Source of the DNA: Dorea sp. D27
Lineage (GTDB): Bacteria; Bacillota; Clostridia; Lachnospirales; Lachnospiraceae
Assembly (NCBI RefSeq): GCF_001185345.1
Contig: NZ_KQ236744.1
Coordinates: 1-64,000, forward strand
Direction: 5' to 3'
Length of the DNA: 64,000 nucleotides
Shown here piece by piece: positions 8,334 to 17,034 of the stretch (its first letter is position 1; each line of letters opens with the position of its first letter). The translations under genes were made by a program, and so were the position numbers. The notes below the pieces were generated by a model. It was not told the DNA's origin and ran no database searches. It saw only the letters and a program-made list of their open reading frames with translations.

Positions 8334-9844
8334 CTGTCTGTTGCTCCTTTCAGCGAATCCCGGATATCTGTAATCTCCTCTACGGTGAGATTCTCATTTG
8401 CAATCTGTCTGGCAAACCTGCCCTCATGGAAAAAACAAATCTCATCGCAAATCCGCAGCATTTCTGAATAATCACTTGTATGGTAAACGATGGATATCCC
8501 TTCTGCCGCCAGCTCATCTACCAGGCTCAGAATCTCTTCCCTGCTCCCGATATCGATGCCGATGGTCGGCTCATCGAGGAGCAGGAGCTCCGGTTCAGTA
8601 CAGAGCGCTTTTGCAAGGACTACTTTCTGCTGGTTTCCTCCGCTCAGCGTCCGTGTAGGTTCCTTTGCATTCTGCGCCTTGATTTCCAGCCTGTTATAGT
8701 ATTTCATCGTATTCTCCAGTTCCAGCTTGTTCTGGATATATCCCATCCGGCTCAGCTTGTCCTTCATCACGCAGATGCTGATATTGTGCAGGATAGACAT
8801 ATCCTGTACGAGCCCTTCCGCGTGCCTGTCGAAGGGCACATACATAATTCCGTGCCGGATAGCACTTTTCGTATCCTTCACCGATATATCCCTTCCGCTG
8901 CCGTCCGTTAGTTTCCCGGATTGCAGACGCTCCAGTCCGCCGAGTACCCTCAGCATTTCCCGCGCCCCTGATTCGGGGAACCCTACAAAACCGACAACCT
9001 TGCCCGGATACATCTTCATAGAGACATGATCCACACAGTCAGCCACAAGATCCCGGCACTCGATCGTACAGGTCCCTTGAGGCTGCTCCAGGTTCTTCTT
9101 CCTGCAGAACAGGTCTACGCTTTCCCCGATAATCATTTTTGACAGTTCCAGTTCTGTCTTTCCCTCTTTTAAGCTGATGGAACCTGCATATCCATCTTTA
9201 AATACGGTAATATTGCTGCAGATTTTCAAGACTTCATCCAGATAATGGGATATGAATATAAAACTGACCCCTTTTGCGCTCATCTCTTCAATGAACTGGA
9301 ACAGGTTATTGCGTTCCTCCTTTGTAAGCGATGTAGTCGGTTCATCCAGTATGATCAGCTTTGCCTGGCTGAACAGAGCCCTTATGATATTTAACTTCCG
9401 CTGTTCAACAAGGCTCAGCCTTCCTGCCTTCGTCTGCGGAGAGACGTGCAGGCCGTACACTTCCAGCACTTCTTCCGCCATGTCGTTCATCTTCTTCCGG
9501 TCTACCGTGCCATTTTTCTTCCTGGGCCACACGCCGATGAAAATATTTTCAGCTACCGAAAATTCAGTCACAATTGATGAATGCTGCGGTACGAGGAAGA
9601 GACCTGACTTCTGCCTGTGCAGTACGGACTCCCTGTCGATATTCCTTCCTTCAAAGATGACTTCTCCCTGATAGTCTGCAATCAGTCCGGTGATGATATT
9701 TACAAATGTACTTTTTCCGGCTCCGTTTTTTCCGACAAGTCCGTGGATTTCACCTTCTTCTACCTGAAAATCAATTCCGTTCAGGACTTGCTTGGTATGA
9801 AAACTTTTACATATATTTTTCGCTTCCAGCAACAATGTCTTCAT
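8330..9844 (-). CDS. Sugar ABC transporter ATP-binding protein (RbsA/MglA type)
   Basis: This is a tandem-domain ATPase of about 504 residues. The first half has Walker A GKNGAGKSTFVNI, signature LSLVEQRKLNIIRAL and Walker B LIILDEPT. The second half has the usual degenerate Walker A (VGFPESGAREML) but intact LSGGNQQKV and LLLLDEPT. It energises import of the monosaccharide delivered by the lipoprotein encoded upstream. The start is uncertain: AAGGAG abuts the ATG at 9844, and TTG codons ten codons earlier or three codons later are alternatives. Confidence 0.92.
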   Translation of the reverse strand: MKTLLLEAKNICKSFHTKQVLNGIDFQVEEGEIHGLVGKNGAGKSTFVNIITGLIADYQGEVIFEGRNIDRESVLHRQKSGLFLVPQHSSIVTEFSVAENIFIGVWPRKKNGTVDRKKMNDMAEEVLEVYGLHVSPQTKAGRLSLVEQRKLNIIRALFSQAKLIILDEPTTSLTKEERNNLFQFIEEMSAKGVSFIFISHYLDEVLKICSNITVFKDGYAGSISLKEGKTELELSKMIIGESVDLFCRKKNLEQPQGTCTIECRDLVADCVDHVSMKMYPGKVVGFVGFPESGAREMLRVLGGLERLQSGKLTDGSGRDISVKDTKSAIRHGIMYVPFDRHAEGLVQDMSILHNISICVMKDKLSRMGYIQNKLELENTMKYYNRLEIKAQNAKEPTRTLSGGNQQKVVLAKALCTEPELLLLDEPTIGIDIGSREEILSLVDELAAEGISIVYHTSDYSEMLRICDEICFFHEGRFARQIANENLTVEEITDIRDSLKGATDR

Positions 9845-9938
9845 CTCCTTATGAATGGAATGAGCATATGACAATCTGCCACATGCTCATCCAAACCGTG
9901 TTAATTACCTATTTGGCTTCCAGCATGACCCATCGGGA

Positions 9939-11060
9939 TTAATACTCTATACCGAGAACATCCGCTGAATAACGACCGGAATTGTTCGGATCCTGCGCGT
10001 TGTCTTTGTTTATCTTATGTGTTGGAAGGCTGATCCATGGGCCTTTCCACTCTGTCGCATCTTTAATCTCCGTGCTGTCCCAGGAGAACTTGAAATATGA
10101 GTCCTTTGCTTCATATGTATCCGGCAGGTCTTTGCCTTCAAAGATATACTTATCCATCATCTCCAGGCAGATTGCAGCAACCGCATGCCAGTCGAGGTTC
10201 ACCGTACCATCCATATATCCTTCTGAGATACGGTCCAGCGCCGCCGGTTCGCCGTCAAGCGAAACCATGATGATGTGCCCTTCTTCGCTGACTTTCTTGA
10301 GCTTGCCGGCTGCTTCAACTGCCTCATATACACCGTAGAACGCATTGTCACACGGGGCATGCACTGCTTCGATATCCTCGTTTGCCGCCAGCGCGTTGGA
10401 GGCTGCGTCCTGAGATAAGAGACGGTCGCCTTTGCCACTTGCCTCGATGACTTCGATATTCGGATATTTTTCCATCACATTGTCAAATCCCTGCTTTCTT
10501 TCCTGCATAACCTGGCTTGCCAGATCACCAAATACATTCAGGACTTTTCCTTTTTCTTCACCATTCTTCTCTTTCAGCTTCTCAACGATGATTTCTGCTG
10601 CCTGCTGTCCTGCCATAAGGTTGTCACAATCTACGGTAATATCGATGTCGCCGCCGGTTATGGGCGTATCATATACGCCAACTGGAATGTCAGCGTCATT
10701 CGCCTCTTTTACGCAGTCAATCAGACTCTCTGAGTCAATAGCCGTGACGATGATTGCCTTCGGGTTCTGGGTAAGAACGGTTTTGAACTGTTCCACTTGT
10801 TTGGAGACATCGTTCTCCGCATTCAAGATCTCATAGTCACAGCCAAGGTCTCCTGCATACTTGTCAAACGCTTCCTGCATAGCCGCCCATGCATAGTAGT
10901 CAAGTCCTTTGTGCAGAAGGTATATCTTTCCGTCCTTGTCCTCGCTGCCGCTCTCCGTCTTCGTGGAATCGTCTTTTTTCTCTTCCTTAGCACCACATCC
11001 GATTACCATAGCCGCTGTCATTGCTACGCAGAGAAGCACACTTAATAACCTCTTCTTCAT
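9939..11060 (-). CDS. Sugar ABC transporter substrate-binding lipoprotein
   Basis: The 373-residue protein has a lipoprotein signal peptide (MKKRLLSVLLCVAMTAAM, lipobox ending VIGC) and a type 1 periplasmic-binding fold of the ribose/galactose class (IIVTAIDSESLIDCVKEA, MVSLDGEPAALDRI). It is anchored outside the membrane and delivers sugar to the permease encoded downstream. ATG 11060 was preferred because AAGGAGGAACAGAT precedes it; an upstream frame extension lacks a ribosome binding site. It is first in the operon and has the strongest promoter evidence (11169-11197). Confidence 0.92.
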   Translation of the reverse strand: MKKRLLSVLLCVAMTAAMVIGCGAKEEKKDDSTKTESGSEDKDGKIYLLHKGLDYYAWAAMQEAFDKYAGDLGCDYEILNAENDVSKQVEQFKTVLTQNPKAIIVTAIDSESLIDCVKEANDADIPVGVYDTPITGGDIDITVDCDNLMAGQQAAEIIVEKLKEKNGEEKGKVLNVFGDLASQVMQERKQGFDNVMEKYPNIEVIEASGKGDRLLSQDAASNALAANEDIEAVHAPCDNAFYGVYEAVEAAGKLKKVSEEGHIIMVSLDGEPAALDRISEGYMDGTVNLDWHAVAAICLEMMDKYIFEGKDLPDTYEAKDSYFKFSWDSTEIKDATEWKGPWISLPTHKINKDNAQDPNNSGRYSADVLGIEY

Positions 11061-11127
11061 ATCTGTTCCTCCTTCTTTAGATAAGATGATTTGTTTTTGA
11101 TTGAACACTTTTATACGGAAATTATAT

Positions 11128-11140
11128 GGAAATCATTTCC
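11128..11140. promoter_or_regulatory. Palindromic operator candidate
   Basis: GGAAATCATTTCC is a perfect 13-bp palindrome (odd centre) about 30 bp downstream of the minus-strand -10, within the transcribed leader. The adjacent CAATCGTTTTCAATCATTT resembles half sites of LacI-type operators. A repressor bound here would block the importer operon. Confidence 0.45.
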
Positions 11141-11168
11141 AATCGTTTTCAATCATTTATTTTAGTTT

Positions 11169-11197
11169 AAATTACCATACTTTTGTGCATTTGTCAA
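11169..11197 (-). promoter_or_regulatory. Promoter of the first sugar importer operon
   Basis: On the minus strand TTGACA (11192-11197) and TAATTT (11169-11174) are 17 bp apart. The site is 109 bp before the lipoprotein start. Confidence 0.65.
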
Positions 11198-11235
11198 TTA
11201 TTTTTCTCTTTTTTGATTGTTATTTATTCATTTTA

Positions 11236-11264
11236 TTGACTTAACAATCATAACATGGTAAAAT
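11236..11264 (+). promoter_or_regulatory. Promoter of the polyol dehydrogenase-aldolase-transketolase operon
   Basis: TTGACT (11236-11241) and TAAAAT (11259-11264) are 17 bp apart, 41 bp before the ATG at 11306. It is divergent from the promoter at 11169-11197; the two -35 boxes are 38 bp apart, so one regulator could control both. Confidence 0.7.
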
Positions 11265-11305
11265 AAGCTCAAAATTTCTCATACATTTAAAGGAGGTTTA
11301 TATTT

Positions 11306-12340
11306 ATGAGTCCTATCATGAAGCAAGTTGTCTTAAATGAAACGAAATCATTTGTTTTTCAAGATGTAGAAGTGCCTGTACCAGGCGTAGGGCAGGCACT
11401 GCTGAAGATGAAGGCAGTCGGAATCTGCGGATCAGATATCCATACTTATTTTGGAAAGCATCCATTCGTACATGCTCCTATCGTACTTGGACACGAAGCG
11501 AGCGGCGAAATCGTATCCTTCGGTCCGGGCGCACATGACGGCCTTAAAGAGGGAGACCGTGTCGTCATCCGCCCTCAGCGTACATGCGGCAATTGCCGGC
11601 CATGCAGGGAGGGGCGCTACAATATCTGTGAGCGTCTCAACGTGCTCGGATGTCTGAGTACCGGAGGATCTTCTGAATATTTTGCGGTGGAGCATTCTAT
11701 TCTATATAAGATACCAGACACGCTCTCCTATGCGGAAGGCACAGTGCTCGAGCCTCTCGCTGTCGGCGTCCACGCGGTAAAACGGGCCGGCGATCCGTCA
11801 GGAAAGAACATTCTCGTCTGCGGCGCCGGAACGATCGGTAATGTCGTGGCACAGGCAGCCCTTGGCCTTGGAGCCAGGAATGTAATCATTACCGATATCT
11901 CGGATTATAAGCTGGACCTTGCGAGAAAATGTGGTATATCCAACACGGTAAATGTAAAAGACAGCAGTCTTCGTGAAGCAGTAGACAAGATTCTGGACGG
12001 GGAGCAGCTCGACCTGATTCTGGAATGCTCTGCCGTGGAATCTGTGTTAAACGATGCGATAGATATTGCGCCAAAGGGCATCAGCATCGTCATCGTAGGT
12101 GTCTTTGAAGACATGCCGAACGTTGACATGGCGGCCGTTCAAGACCGGGAGTATGCGCTGCTCGGTACTCTCATGTATACCCATGAAGATTATGTGGATG
12201 CCATCCGCCTCGCAGGGGAACAGAAAGCAGATTTAAAGACGCTGATTACAAAGACGTACCCGTTTGAACAATATGCAGAGGCTTTCCAATATGTAGAGCA
12301 TAACCGGGCAACGGCTCAGAAAGTTATTATTGAGCTATGA
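11306..12340 (+). CDS. Zinc-dependent medium-chain alcohol/polyol dehydrogenase
   Basis: The 344-residue protein has the MDR fold of sorbitol/xylitol/threonine dehydrogenases. The catalytic zinc site is in GICGSDIHT (Cys, about residue 37) and LGHEASGEI (His-Glu). Four structural-zinc cysteines lie in CGNCRPCREGRYNIC, and the Rossmann motif is VCGAGTIGNVVAQ. The family oxidises a secondary alcohol of a polyol to a ketose with NAD. It opens the plus-strand operon after an excellent AAAGGAGG and is divergent from the importer. It would supply the ketose for the 3-epimerase and kinase encoded on the other strand; the specific polyol is inferred only. Confidence 0.9.
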   Translation: MSPIMKQVVLNETKSFVFQDVEVPVPGVGQALLKMKAVGICGSDIHTYFGKHPFVHAPIVLGHEASGEIVSFGPGAHDGLKEGDRVVIRPQRTCGNCRPCREGRYNICERLNVLGCLSTGGSSEYFAVEHSILYKIPDTLSYAEGTVLEPLAVGVHAVKRAGDPSGKNILVCGAGTIGNVVAQAALGLGARNVIITDISDYKLDLARKCGISNTVNVKDSSLREAVDKILDGEQLDLILECSAVESVLNDAIDIAPKGISIVIVGVFEDMPNVDMAAVQDREYALLGTLMYTHEDYVDAIRLAGEQKADLKTLITKTYPFEQYAEAFQYVEHNRATAQKVIIEL

Positions 12341-12365
12341 ATATGAAGAAAAAGGAGGATGAAAT

Positions 12366-13037
12366 ATGGACAAAAAGACTTACACACAACAGGAAATGGC
12401 TTCTTATATCGATCATACACTTTTAAAGCCCGATGCAGCAAGGGAGGATATCCTGCAAATCTGTCAGGAGGCAGTGAAGTATCACTTTGCATCTGTATGT
12501 GTCAATCCGTCATGGATTCCGCTTGTGTCAGAACAGTTGAAAGGGACAGGGGTAAAAACGTGCTCTGTCATCAGCTTTCCACTAGGAAGCGAGACACCTG
12601 AAATGAAAGCGATGGAAGCTACGTATGTCATCAGCCAGGGCGCGGATGAAGTCGATATGGTCATCAATATCGGTGCGGTCAAATCCGGAGACTGGAATCT
12701 GGCGGAAAGAGACATCCGCGCTGTGACAGAAGTGAAACAGGATGCGCTTGTCAAAGTGATCATCGAGACCTGCCTTCTGACAGAGGACGAAAAGGTTCGG
12801 ATATGTGAGATTGCAAAAAGGGCCGGGGCCGATTACGTCAAGACTTCAACCGGCTTCTCAAAAAGCGGGGCTCATGTCTCAGATGTGGCGCTGATGCGTA
12901 AGACCGTGGGGCCGGACATAGGCGTAAAGGCATCCGGAGGTATCCGCACCCTTGAGGATGCACAGAATATGCTGGCGGCAGGGGCTACCCGCCTCGGGGC
13001 CAGCGCGGGAATAGAAATTATCAGCTCACTTACTTAA
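12366..13037 (+). CDS. deoC: Deoxyribose-phosphate aldolase
   Basis: The 223 residues cover the whole DERA family. The Schiff-base lysine is in [13 protein letters not shown], the second lysine in [14 protein letters not shown], the N-terminal motif is [11 protein letters not shown], and [14 protein letters not shown] is conserved. It cleaves 2-deoxy-D-ribose 5-phosphate to glyceraldehyde 3-phosphate and acetaldehyde, or a related aldol. No nucleoside genes are nearby; instead it stands between a polyol dehydrogenase and transketolase, so it may act on another deoxy-sugar phosphate. Start follows AAAAGGAGG. Confidence 0.93.
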   Translation: MDKKTYTQQEMASYIDHTLLKPDAAREDILQICQEAVKYHFASVCVNPSWIPLVSEQLKGTGVKTCSVISFPLGSETPEMKAMEATYVISQGADEVDMVINIGAVKSGDWNLAERDIRAVTEVKQDALVKVIIETCLLTEDEKVRICEIAKRAGADYVKTSTGFSKSGAHVSDVALMRKTVGPDIGVKASGGIRTLEDAQNMLAAGATRLGASAGIEIISSLT

Positions 13038-13049
13038 GGAGGCGACATC

Positions 13050-13889
13050 ATGGAACAAGATCTGAAACAATACTCTGCCAGAATCCGCACCGTCCTGCTA
13101 AAGCTGCTGAGAGCCAAAAACGGCGGCCATCTCGGCGGTTCCATGTCCATCATAGAAGTGCTCTCTGTATTATATGGCAGGCAGATGAAGTATGACCCTA
13201 AGAATCCGGAATGGGAAGAACGCGATCTTCTCGTCCTGTCAAAAGGCCATGCGGGACCCGGTCTCTATGCCGCCCTCTGCACGGCTGGTTTCTTCCGGGA
13301 ACAGGAACTATACTCGCTGAACGACGGAGGCACCTGCTTTCCCTCCCATCCGGACAGGTCCAAGACCCCGGGCGTGGACGCGACGACCGGCTCGCTCGGC
13401 CAGGGAACATCTGTCGCGGCCGGACTTGGCTACGGACTCAAGCTCAGCGGATCCGGCCGCTTTGTATACCTCATCGCCGGAGACGGAGAGCTGAATGAAG
13501 GACAGTGCTGGGAAGCCTTCCAGTTCATCGCACACCATAAGCTTAACAATGTCATCGTCCTGATCGACAATAATAAGCGGCAGCTTGACGGTTACACGAC
13601 TGATATTCTCAACCCGTTTTCCATCGAAGATAAGATGAAGGCATTTGGTTTTCACACGGAGACTGTCAGCGGGAGCGATGAGGATGCCATCTCACATGCC
13701 ATTGACCGTGCAAAATCAGTAGAAGGCTCGGCAGCCTGCATCGTCCTGGATACCATCAAAGGGCAGGGAATCACGTATTTTGAGCAGATGGAATCCAACC
13801 ATTCGGTAAAATTCAACGAGCAGGACTTCCGGGAAGTGGATGCTGCTCTGGCCGACCTGGCTGAGGCTTATGGATTGGAGGTGTTGTAA
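13050..13889 (+). CDS. Transketolase, N-terminal subunit
   Basis: The 279 residues hold the thiamine-diphosphate pyrophosphate-binding half: HLGGSMSIIEVLSVL, SKGHAGPGLYAAL and the GDG...N motif in GDGELNEGQCWEAF with NNK following. It ends before the pyrimidine-binding domain, which the next gene supplies, so this is a natural split transketolase as seen in many Firmicutes. Its stop overlaps the start of the partner (TAATG), which favours equal synthesis of both halves. It moves two-carbon units from ketose phosphates such as xylulose 5-phosphate. Confidence 0.92.
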   Translation: MEQDLKQYSARIRTVLLKLLRAKNGGHLGGSMSIIEVLSVLYGRQMKYDPKNPEWEERDLLVLSKGHAGPGLYAALCTAGFFREQELYSLNDGGTCFPSHPDRSKTPGVDATTGSLGQGTSVAAGLGYGLKLSGSGRFVYLIAGDGELNEGQCWEAFQFIAHHKLNNVIVLIDNNKRQLDGYTTDILNPFSIEDKMKAFGFHTETVSGSDEDAISHAIDRAKSVEGSAACIVLDTIKGQGITYFEQMESNHSVKFNEQDFREVDAALADLAEAYGLEVL

Positions 13890-14923
13890 TGTGGAGATTA
13901 TGTAAGGAGACGGAAGAAAAAAGCAGGGAGCTGAGGCAGATTTTTACGGAGACGCTGCAGGAGATGATGTCCGAAAACAACAAGATTCTGGCCTTGGAAG
14001 CAGACCTGGGCGGTGCGTCCGGCTTTCTGGCCATAAAAAAGTCACATCCGGCACAGTTCCTTGACGTAGGCATTGCGGAGGCAAATATGATCGGGGTGGC
14101 GGCAGGGCTGTCCATGCTCGGTTATATTCCCTATGTACATACCTTCGCGCCGTTCGCCTCCCGGAGGGTAGAAGACCAGGTCTTCTTATCCGGGGCTTAT
14201 GCCGGAAACACCATGAACATCTATGCTTCCGACCCCGGCATCTGCGCTGCGACCAACGGGGGTACACATACCTCGTTTGAGGACCTGGCCTTCATGCGTG
14301 CACTGCCGGAAGCACTTGTATTCGACCCGGCTGATGACGTACAGCTTAGATGGCTCGTTCGGGAGCTGGCCTCCCATAAGGGAGTTCACTATATCCGTGC
14401 CAGCCGGAAGTCCGCAGACCGGATATACGAGTCAGGCTCTTCATTTGAAATCGGAAAAGGCAACATCATAAAAGAGGGCGGTTCTGTACTTCTCATCGCA
14501 ATGGGCGAAGTGCTCGGCGACGCGCTGAGAGCTGCACATGAGCTGGATCAGGACGGCATCTCTGTAGAAGTCATCGACATGTTCTCTGTAAAGCCCCTTG
14601 ACGTAGAATTAATACGGCGGGAATCTCGTGGTAAACAACTTGTCGTTACCTTCGAAAACCACAGCGTCATCAATGGGCTCGGTTCTGCCGTATCCGATGT
14701 ATTGTCTGAGTTAGGAGCAGGAATACCCTTAAAGAAAATCGGGGTAAATGACCAGTTCGGTCAAGTGGGAAGTATCCCATATCTGAAGGAAGCCTACGGG
14801 TTGACAAAAGAACATGTCAAAGAGGTGATAGCCTGCTCTTTAAGTAAATTTGAGGCCGGGCGGAAGGTACGTGGCATCTGCTCCGATACGTCCGGAAGCT
14901 CCGACTGTCACACAGAGCCATAA
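13889..14923 (+). CDS. Transketolase, C-terminal subunit
   Basis: The 344 residues contain the pyrimidine-binding and C-terminal domains: LEADLGGASG, DVGIAEANMIGVAAGLSM (catalytic Glu that activates thiamine), the His-rich GGTHTSFEDLAFMRAL, and VEVIDMFSVKPLD in the transketolase C domain. It is about 30 residues longer than typical partners because of a tail after KEVIACSLSKF that ends in a Ser/Thr-rich stretch. It follows the N-terminal half with a one-base overlap and ends the operon at the terminator 14961-15013. Confidence 0.92.
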   Translation: MWRLCKETEEKSRELRQIFTETLQEMMSENNKILALEADLGGASGFLAIKKSHPAQFLDVGIAEANMIGVAAGLSMLGYIPYVHTFAPFASRRVEDQVFLSGAYAGNTMNIYASDPGICAATNGGTHTSFEDLAFMRALPEALVFDPADDVQLRWLVRELASHKGVHYIRASRKSADRIYESGSSFEIGKGNIIKEGGSVLLIAMGEVLGDALRAAHELDQDGISVEVIDMFSVKPLDVELIRRESRGKQLVVTFENHSVINGLGSAVSDVLSELGAGIPLKKIGVNDQFGQVGSIPYLKEAYGLTKEHVKEVIACSLSKFEAGRKVRGICSDTSGSSDCHTEP

Positions 14924-14960
14924 GCCCGCTATCTACATACCGGCAAGAGCATTGCAGTCG

Positions 14961-15013
14961 AAAAGACCTCTGAGGGGAAGTAGTTCAAGTTCTCTCCCCT
15001 CAGAGGTCTTTTT
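14961..15013. terminator. Bidirectional rho-independent terminator
   Basis: AAAAGACCTCTGAGGGGA pairs with its complement ending in TTTTT; the loop is about 16 bases. It lies between the convergent transketolase and amidohydrolase operons, with A-run and T-run on either side, so it should stop both. Confidence 0.85.
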
Positions 15014-15022
15014 ATGGATGCG

Positions 15023-15928
15023 TCAGATCTCCAGTTCGTACAGCCGTGCCGCGTTGCGGTACATGATGCCCTCTATCTCTTCCTCTGTCAGCAGCGGCCA
15101 TCCGCAGCGTCTGTTTATCTCGTTGAATCCGGTGCGTACTTTTTCGATATGACCTATTATTTCAACGGAAGGGTCTTCAGAGAACGGATAATTATCCGGT
15201 GCCACAAAATCAGTAGCGAACATGATCTTATCAAGTACACCGTACTCCCTGGCCTGTACGAGATTCCACGCGATCGTCATTTCCCGGTCATAAGCCATTG
15301 AGAGATCTGTGTACATCCGGTCTGAGTTGGCCATCAGTATGAACAGCTGCTCCGTGTGGGGATATCCCATATGTTCTACTACTATCTTCATCTTTGGGAA
15401 GTCCATCATCACATCATTGAGATGCTCCGGCTTGTAATATTTCATCGGGGCAAAGTAAGGAGGGCATTCGCTCATTGCCGAGTGATGGTACTGGACGACG
15501 ATGTCGTGCTTCTGTGCCAGCTGATAGAACGGATAGACCGTCTTGTCGTTGGCATTGTAATGTCCGCACGGCGGCGTGAGCAGCACGCCGCGTATCCTGT
15601 CGTTCAGGACATCTTTCTCAAATTTATCAAATGCAGCCTGGTTGAAGCGGTTTATTTTATCAATTGGTTCCACGCTCGCAAATGGAATGATGAAGTCAGG
15701 ATATCTGTCATAGGCTTCCTGAACGTAGTTCTCCGCCATATCCGTATTCCATATCCGGTACATGGCCTGTCCCATGGCGACTACTTTTTCGATTCCCATG
15801 CCCTTCCACATCTGAACCAGTTCATCCAAATCCATGTTCTCGGGGATTCTCCAGTTATCCAGCCACTCGTAACGTTCCTTATCAAAGTTTTCTTTTCTGA
15901 TCAAATGCATATGTGCATCAATAATCAT
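15023..15928 (-). CDS. Amidohydrolase-family metal-dependent hydrolase
   Basis: The 301 residues belong to the amidohydrolase-2 TIM-barrel group. Metal ligands appear as HMH in IIDAHMHLIRKEN, histidines in VVQYHHSAM and VVEHMGYPHTEQ, and an Asp in MFATDFVAP. Relatives open sugar lactones, decarboxylate or hydrolyse small acids. It is the last gene of the second sugar ABC operon, 34 bp after the binding protein gene, which suggests action on the imported compound; a lactonase role is plausible but unproven. Confidence 0.85.
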   Translation of the reverse strand: MIIDAHMHLIRKENFDKERYEWLDNWRIPENMDLDELVQMWKGMGIEKVVAMGQAMYRIWNTDMAENYVQEAYDRYPDFIIPFASVEPIDKINRFNQAAFDKFEKDVLNDRIRGVLLTPPCGHYNANDKTVYPFYQLAQKHDIVVQYHHSAMSECPPYFAPMKYYKPEHLNDVMMDFPKMKIVVEHMGYPHTEQLFILMANSDRMYTDLSMAYDREMTIAWNLVQAREYGVLDKIMFATDFVAPDNYPFSEDPSVEIIGHIEKVRTGFNEINRRCGWPLLTEEEIEGIMYRNAARLYELEI

Positions 15929-15962
15929 CCTGCACGCCTCCTTTATTCTGCCTTTCCTTCAT

Positions 15963-17003
15963 TTAGAAATTATAGTCGTCAACCGTGTCCTTGTCAAATT
16001 CCAGCACTGCATTGAACGTGATGTTCGTTCCGATTACAGAGGATTCTGGATATCCTTCCACAGTATCACCTTCTTTATATTCTTTTCCGTCAGCCAGACA
16101 GCTGTAAACGATATTGACCGCTTCTTTTCCAAGCGTCATAACATCCCACAGGCAGCCTACTACATTCAGGTTGTCTTTCATCATATATTCCTTGATATTG
16201 TTCGGCTGTTCTGCTCCGTACACGATTACTTCGCTTCTGCCGGACGCATCCACAGCCTGTGCCGCCCCTAAAAGCCCCGGCGTGGCAATAACCGCGATGA
16301 GGTCAAGGTCTGGGTTCGCTGTCAGCAGGTCCTGGCAGAGTGCGTATGCCTTCTGCTGGTCGCCGCCGTGATATACCGTAGGCGTCACCTCGATGTCAGG
16401 GAACTCATTCTTCAGGACATCTTGAAGCGCTTCTTCCTTAAGCGTCAGTGATGTGGCGGTCATATTGCCGTTTACAACTCCTATCTTGCCTTTACCTTCC
16501 AGCATCTCGCCGATAGTCTTGCCCATCTGTTCCCCATATATCTTATCTCCGCACATATTGATAAAATACTCGCGGGCTGTTTCGTCTACCACGTCATCAT
16601 CCCATGTATATACATGGATTCCAGCATCCATAGCCTCTTTCAGTACCGGAACGAGCGCCTCCCCGTCTGCCGGACATATAAGCAGCGCATCTGTGTCACC
16701 CCCGCTGATGAGATCTTGTACCAGGTTCACCTGCTTGGATGCGTCAAGTTCTGACGGTCCGATGTAGTCCAGCGTAATACCCAGGTCGTCTGCCTGTTCT
16801 TTGGCCGCGTTATAGTAGGATTCAAATATAGGCATGCCCATGACCTTTGGCATCATGACTACCTTAAGGTCCTCCGCCTTCTTTGTCTCTGCCGATCCGG
16901 ACTTGCTGTCCTTTTCGCCCGCTCCGCCTCTTGTACATCCGGCAAGTCCGAATACGAGAACAAATGCCAGAATGACCGCTGTCAGCTGTTTTACTTTTTT
17001 CAT
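15963..17003 (-). CDS. Sugar ABC transporter substrate-binding lipoprotein (second system)
   Basis: The 346-residue protein has a lipoprotein signal peptide with lipobox FGLAGC near residue 22 and a periplasmic-binding fold of the ribose/AI-2/rhamnose type (LLICPADGEALVPVLKEA, YTWDDDVVDETAREYF). Unlike most operons of this type, its gene follows the permease genes. Start after AAGGAGG. It differs clearly from the binding protein at 9939, so the two importers probably carry different ligands. Confidence 0.92.
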   Translation of the reverse strand: MKKVKQLTAVILAFVLVFGLAGCTRGGAGEKDSKSGSAETKKAEDLKVVMMPKVMGMPIFESYYNAAKEQADDLGITLDYIGPSELDASKQVNLVQDLISGGDTDALLICPADGEALVPVLKEAMDAGIHVYTWDDDVVDETAREYFINMCGDKIYGEQMGKTIGEMLEGKGKIGVVNGNMTATSLTLKEEALQDVLKNEFPDIEVTPTVYHGGDQQKAYALCQDLLTANPDLDLIAVIATPGLLGAAQAVDASGRSEVIVYGAEQPNNIKEYMMKDNLNVVGCLWDVMTLGKEAVNIVYSCLADGKEYKEGDTVEGYPESSVIGTNITFNAVLEFDKDTVDDYNF

Positions 17004-17034
17004 AGTTCTTCCTCCTTACATTGAATTGGTTTTT

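Noticed and set aside
2165..13037. AI-2 (lsr) uptake and degradation operon
   Set aside because: An FGGY kinase and RbsA-type importer are present, but there is one permease only, no LsrG, and the aldolase is a DERA and not LsrF.
13050..14923. Sulfoquinovose transketolase (sulfo-TK) pathway
   Set aside because: The split transketolase fits, but no sulfosugar isomerase, sulfoacetaldehyde-forming or sulfolactaldehyde enzyme genes are nearby. Split transketolase is common in Firmicutes.
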